The notes under the pieces: model-generated
The model's database searches: none
Told to the model about the DNA's origin: nothing
What the model saw: only the letters and a program-made list of their open reading frames with translations
NCBI RefSeq assembly: GCF_023231945.1
Contig: NZ_JAJLJH010000002.1
Span: 496,001-560,000, forward strand
DNA length: 64,000 nucleotides
Reading direction: 5' to 3'
Source of the DNA: Scleromatobacter humisilvae
GTDB lineage: Bacteria; Pseudomonadota; Gammaproteobacteria; Burkholderiales; Burkholderiaceae_C
Translations under genes and position numbers: made by a program
Shown: positions 62,469 through 64,000 of the stretch, in pieces
Numbering within the stretch: position 1 is the stretch's first letter
Layout: each line of letters begins with the position of its first letter

Positions 62469-63281
62469 ATGACGCAAGACACCCGACCCGTGAACCTGGA
62501 TTTCGACCTGCCTGCCCAGCCGCAGTCGCTGGTCAAGCTGGCCGCCCTCCTGCGCGAGGACGACATCAACCTCAACGCCGTCAGCGCGCTGATCGAAGCC
62601 GACATGTCCTTCGCTGCGGCCGTGATGAAGGCCGTCAACTCGCCGCTGTACGGGCTCAAGGGCCGCGTGCAGAGCGTGCAGCAGGCCGTGACCTACCTGG
62701 GCGTGCGCGAGATCTCCGCGATCGCCTACGAGACCGGCCTGCAGGCCGCGTTCCCGCAAGTGCCGCAACTTCTGGCCGTCTGGCAGCGCGCCAGCATCCG
62801 CGGCTTGCTGATGGGCCGCCTGGCGCAGGCCTTGTCGATGGAAGCCTGGAGCGCGCACACCGCCGGCCTGTTCGAGGAGTGCGGCAAGGCCGTCCTGTAT
62901 CGCCACGCCCCCGAGATCTACGCCCCGATGCTCGCCGCCGCGCGCGACGACATCCACCTGGTCGAGCTGGAGCGCACCGCGTTCGGCTGCGGCCATGACG
63001 ACGTCGGCGCCAACCTGTGCGAGGCCTGGGGCCTGACGCCGGCGGCCGTCGCCAGCGTGCGCCACCACATCAACATCCACACGACGATGCGCCTGCCGCG
63101 CGTCTCGCATCGCTACATCTGCGTGCTGTCCGCCCTCGCCCACACGATCGTCAACGACCCCGCGCAACTCGACGACGTGGCGATGAAGCTCGCGCCGCAG
63201 GCGATGCTCGACCAGACCTCGCTGCTGCGCGGCCTGCACCGCGTCAAGGACAAGATCGACGAGGCGCTGGCGAACGCCTGA
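62469..63281 (+). CDS. HDOD domain-containing protein
   Basis: Cytoplasmic 270-residue protein with an HDOD domain, a degenerate HD-phosphohydrolase used in signalling without the metal-binding HD pair. Typical segments are IEADMSFAAAVMKAVNSPLY and GVREISAIAYETGLQAAF, and the histidines of an active HD site are replaced. The output is unknown; other HDOD proteins act with c-di-GMP or GGDEF/chemotaxis partners. ATG 62469 follows the ORF; a strong terminator follows the stop codon. Confidence 0.85.
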   Translation: MTQDTRPVNLDFDLPAQPQSLVKLAALLREDDINLNAVSALIEADMSFAAAVMKAVNSPLYGLKGRVQSVQQAVTYLGVREISAIAYETGLQAAFPQVPQLLAVWQRASIRGLLMGRLAQALSMEAWSAHTAGLFEECGKAVLYRHAPEIYAPMLAAARDDIHLVELERTAFGCGHDDVGANLCEAWGLTPAAVASVRHHINIHTTMRLPRVSHRYICVLSALAHTIVNDPAQLDDVAMKLAPQAMLDQTSLLRGLHRVKDKIDEALANA

Positions 63282-64000
63282 GGCGGCGACGCATCGATGA
63301 CAAGGGCAGCCGAGGCTGCCCTTTTTGCTGCTCGTGGCTCGCACGTCCTTCGAATTTGCGCGGCACCGACAAGCGGCCCGCGCGATCGGGTCGAAGGCAC
63401 CGGCGGCATCCGGGCGCACGTCGGGCGATGAACCGGGGATGCCTCCACGACACGCCCGCGAACTCCCTGGCCTGTCCATTGCGATACCCCAATACGTATC
63501 CGCGCTATCGCGCAGCGCCGCGGCGAAGTGCCGCGGCGGATCCAACTGCACCCAGGGAGAACAACAGGTCCACGAACCCCGACAACGAGTCCGCCTCCGC
63601 CGAGATCTCCGATGCCGACAAGAGCCCGCGTTCGTCGACCTCGACGCCTTCTCGCAGGGCGTGGCCGCCTTCAGCAAGCCGCGCTCGCTGCGACGCTGGC
63701 GATCTACCAGTCCGTCAAGACCGCCGCCAAGCTCAACGTGCAGGATACCGCGACGATCGCCGGCGACCTGGACGCGTCCGATGCGGCCGAATCACAAAGT
63801 GCGCCGCCGGGTGAAGCAACAGACCGGGCCGCCATGCCTACCCGACGGGCGGCAGTCCATCCACCTGGACAGGGCGTCCATCAAACCGGCAGCAGCCCGA
63901 TCCGGCGGAATGGGCGAACTGCAGGCTGGCATGCGGGCGCCTACGACCCGTTGATTCTGTTCTGCCTCTGTCTTTCTTCTTCTTGCTCTTGCTTGCCCAA
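63282..64000 (+). pseudogene. End region with a possible frameshifted small gene (63572 to window end)
   Basis: About 0.7 kb without a convincing intact gene. From about 63572 a protein-like reading continues across three frames: an acidic start (NESASAEISDADKS), then PAFVDLDAFSQGVAAFSK in another frame from 63625, then LAIYQSVKTAAKLNVQDTAT in a third from 63696, which stays open to the window edge. Two small shifts would join them, so this may be a decayed or frameshifted gene, or chance. The last bases are a pyrimidine run. The window ends before the gene could be judged. Confidence 0.25.
63304..63326 (+). terminator. Rho-independent terminator after the HDOD gene
   Basis: GGGCAGCC/GGCTGCCC stem with a 2-base loop followed by TTTTT, beginning 23 bases after the stop codon. 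It is a textbook terminator on the plus strand. Confidence 0.92.

Overview
The window looks like a high-GC chromosome segment from a betaproteobacterium of the order Burkholderiales. This rests on gene content and protein character (the XrtA/PEP-CTERM exopolysaccharide system, the Spu/Puu polyamine genes, GC-rich third positions). The genus is inferred only loosely, perhaps the Rubrivivax/Roseateles/Leptothrix group. I saw no tRNA, rRNA, CRISPR array, insertion sequence or prophage.

Positions 1-25000 hold a nearly complete exosortase A (XrtA) exopolysaccharide biosynthesis and export locus on the minus strand. In transcription order: outer-membrane export lipoprotein, chain-length protein, tyrosine autokinase, beta-barrel protein, ExeA-like ATPase, WecB epimerase, NodB deacetylase, FemAB-like protein, XrtA fused to EpsI, a formyltransferase-deacetylase fusion, glycosyltransferase, AsnB-type amidotransferase, glycosyltransferase, second AsnB-type amidotransferase, glycosyltransferase, AlgD-like GDP-mannose dehydrogenase, glycosyltransferase and an O-antigen-ligase-like membrane protein. 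Most junctions are 4-base ATGA overlaps or gaps of a few bases. A GNAT-type gene converges on the end of the locus.

Positions 25000-36500 hold satellites of the same system. These are a lone ThiF-like protein, a PEP-CTERM protein behind a very good sigma-54 promoter, a methyltransferase, a low-molecular-weight tyrosine phosphatase (likely partner of the autokinase), the PrsT TPR lipoprotein, the sigma-54 activator PrsR, its kinase PrsK, and, divergent from prsK, the polyprenyl-phosphate sugar transferase that should start the repeat unit. The kinase, activator and sigma-54 promoter form a regulatory loop that can be read from the sequence.

Positions 36569-39561 hold a compact four-gene cassette: a Tat-exported cysteine-containing protein of unknown function, a PqqD-like peptide chaperone, an HPr-kinase-related kinase and a nucleotidyltransferase-fold protein. 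This matches what is called the HPr-rel-A system, whose chemistry is, to my knowledge, unknown. It is the best candidate in the window for an undescribed system. It ends in a hairpin terminator shared with the convergent isocitrate lyase gene.

Positions 39650-58731 are nitrogen and carbon metabolism: aceA, an agmatinase-family ureohydrolase, a hemerythrin-like protein, an Lrp regulator divergent from an omega-aminotransferase, then a long plus-strand polyamine cluster. That cluster has gamma-glutamylputrescine oxidase, gamma-Glu-GABA hydrolase, gamma-glutamylputrescine synthetase, putrescine aminotransferase, a complete PotFGHI-type ABC importer, a TonB-dependent receptor and an aldehyde dehydrogenase. 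Together they import putrescine or related amines and convert them by glutamylated and direct transamination routes toward GABA and succinate.

Positions 58891-64000 hold a second PEP-CTERM protein (HAF repeats), two unrecognised exported or anchored proteins, an ArsB-like transporter, an HDOD-domain protein with a clear terminator, and about 0.7 kb with only a possible frameshifted gene remnant.
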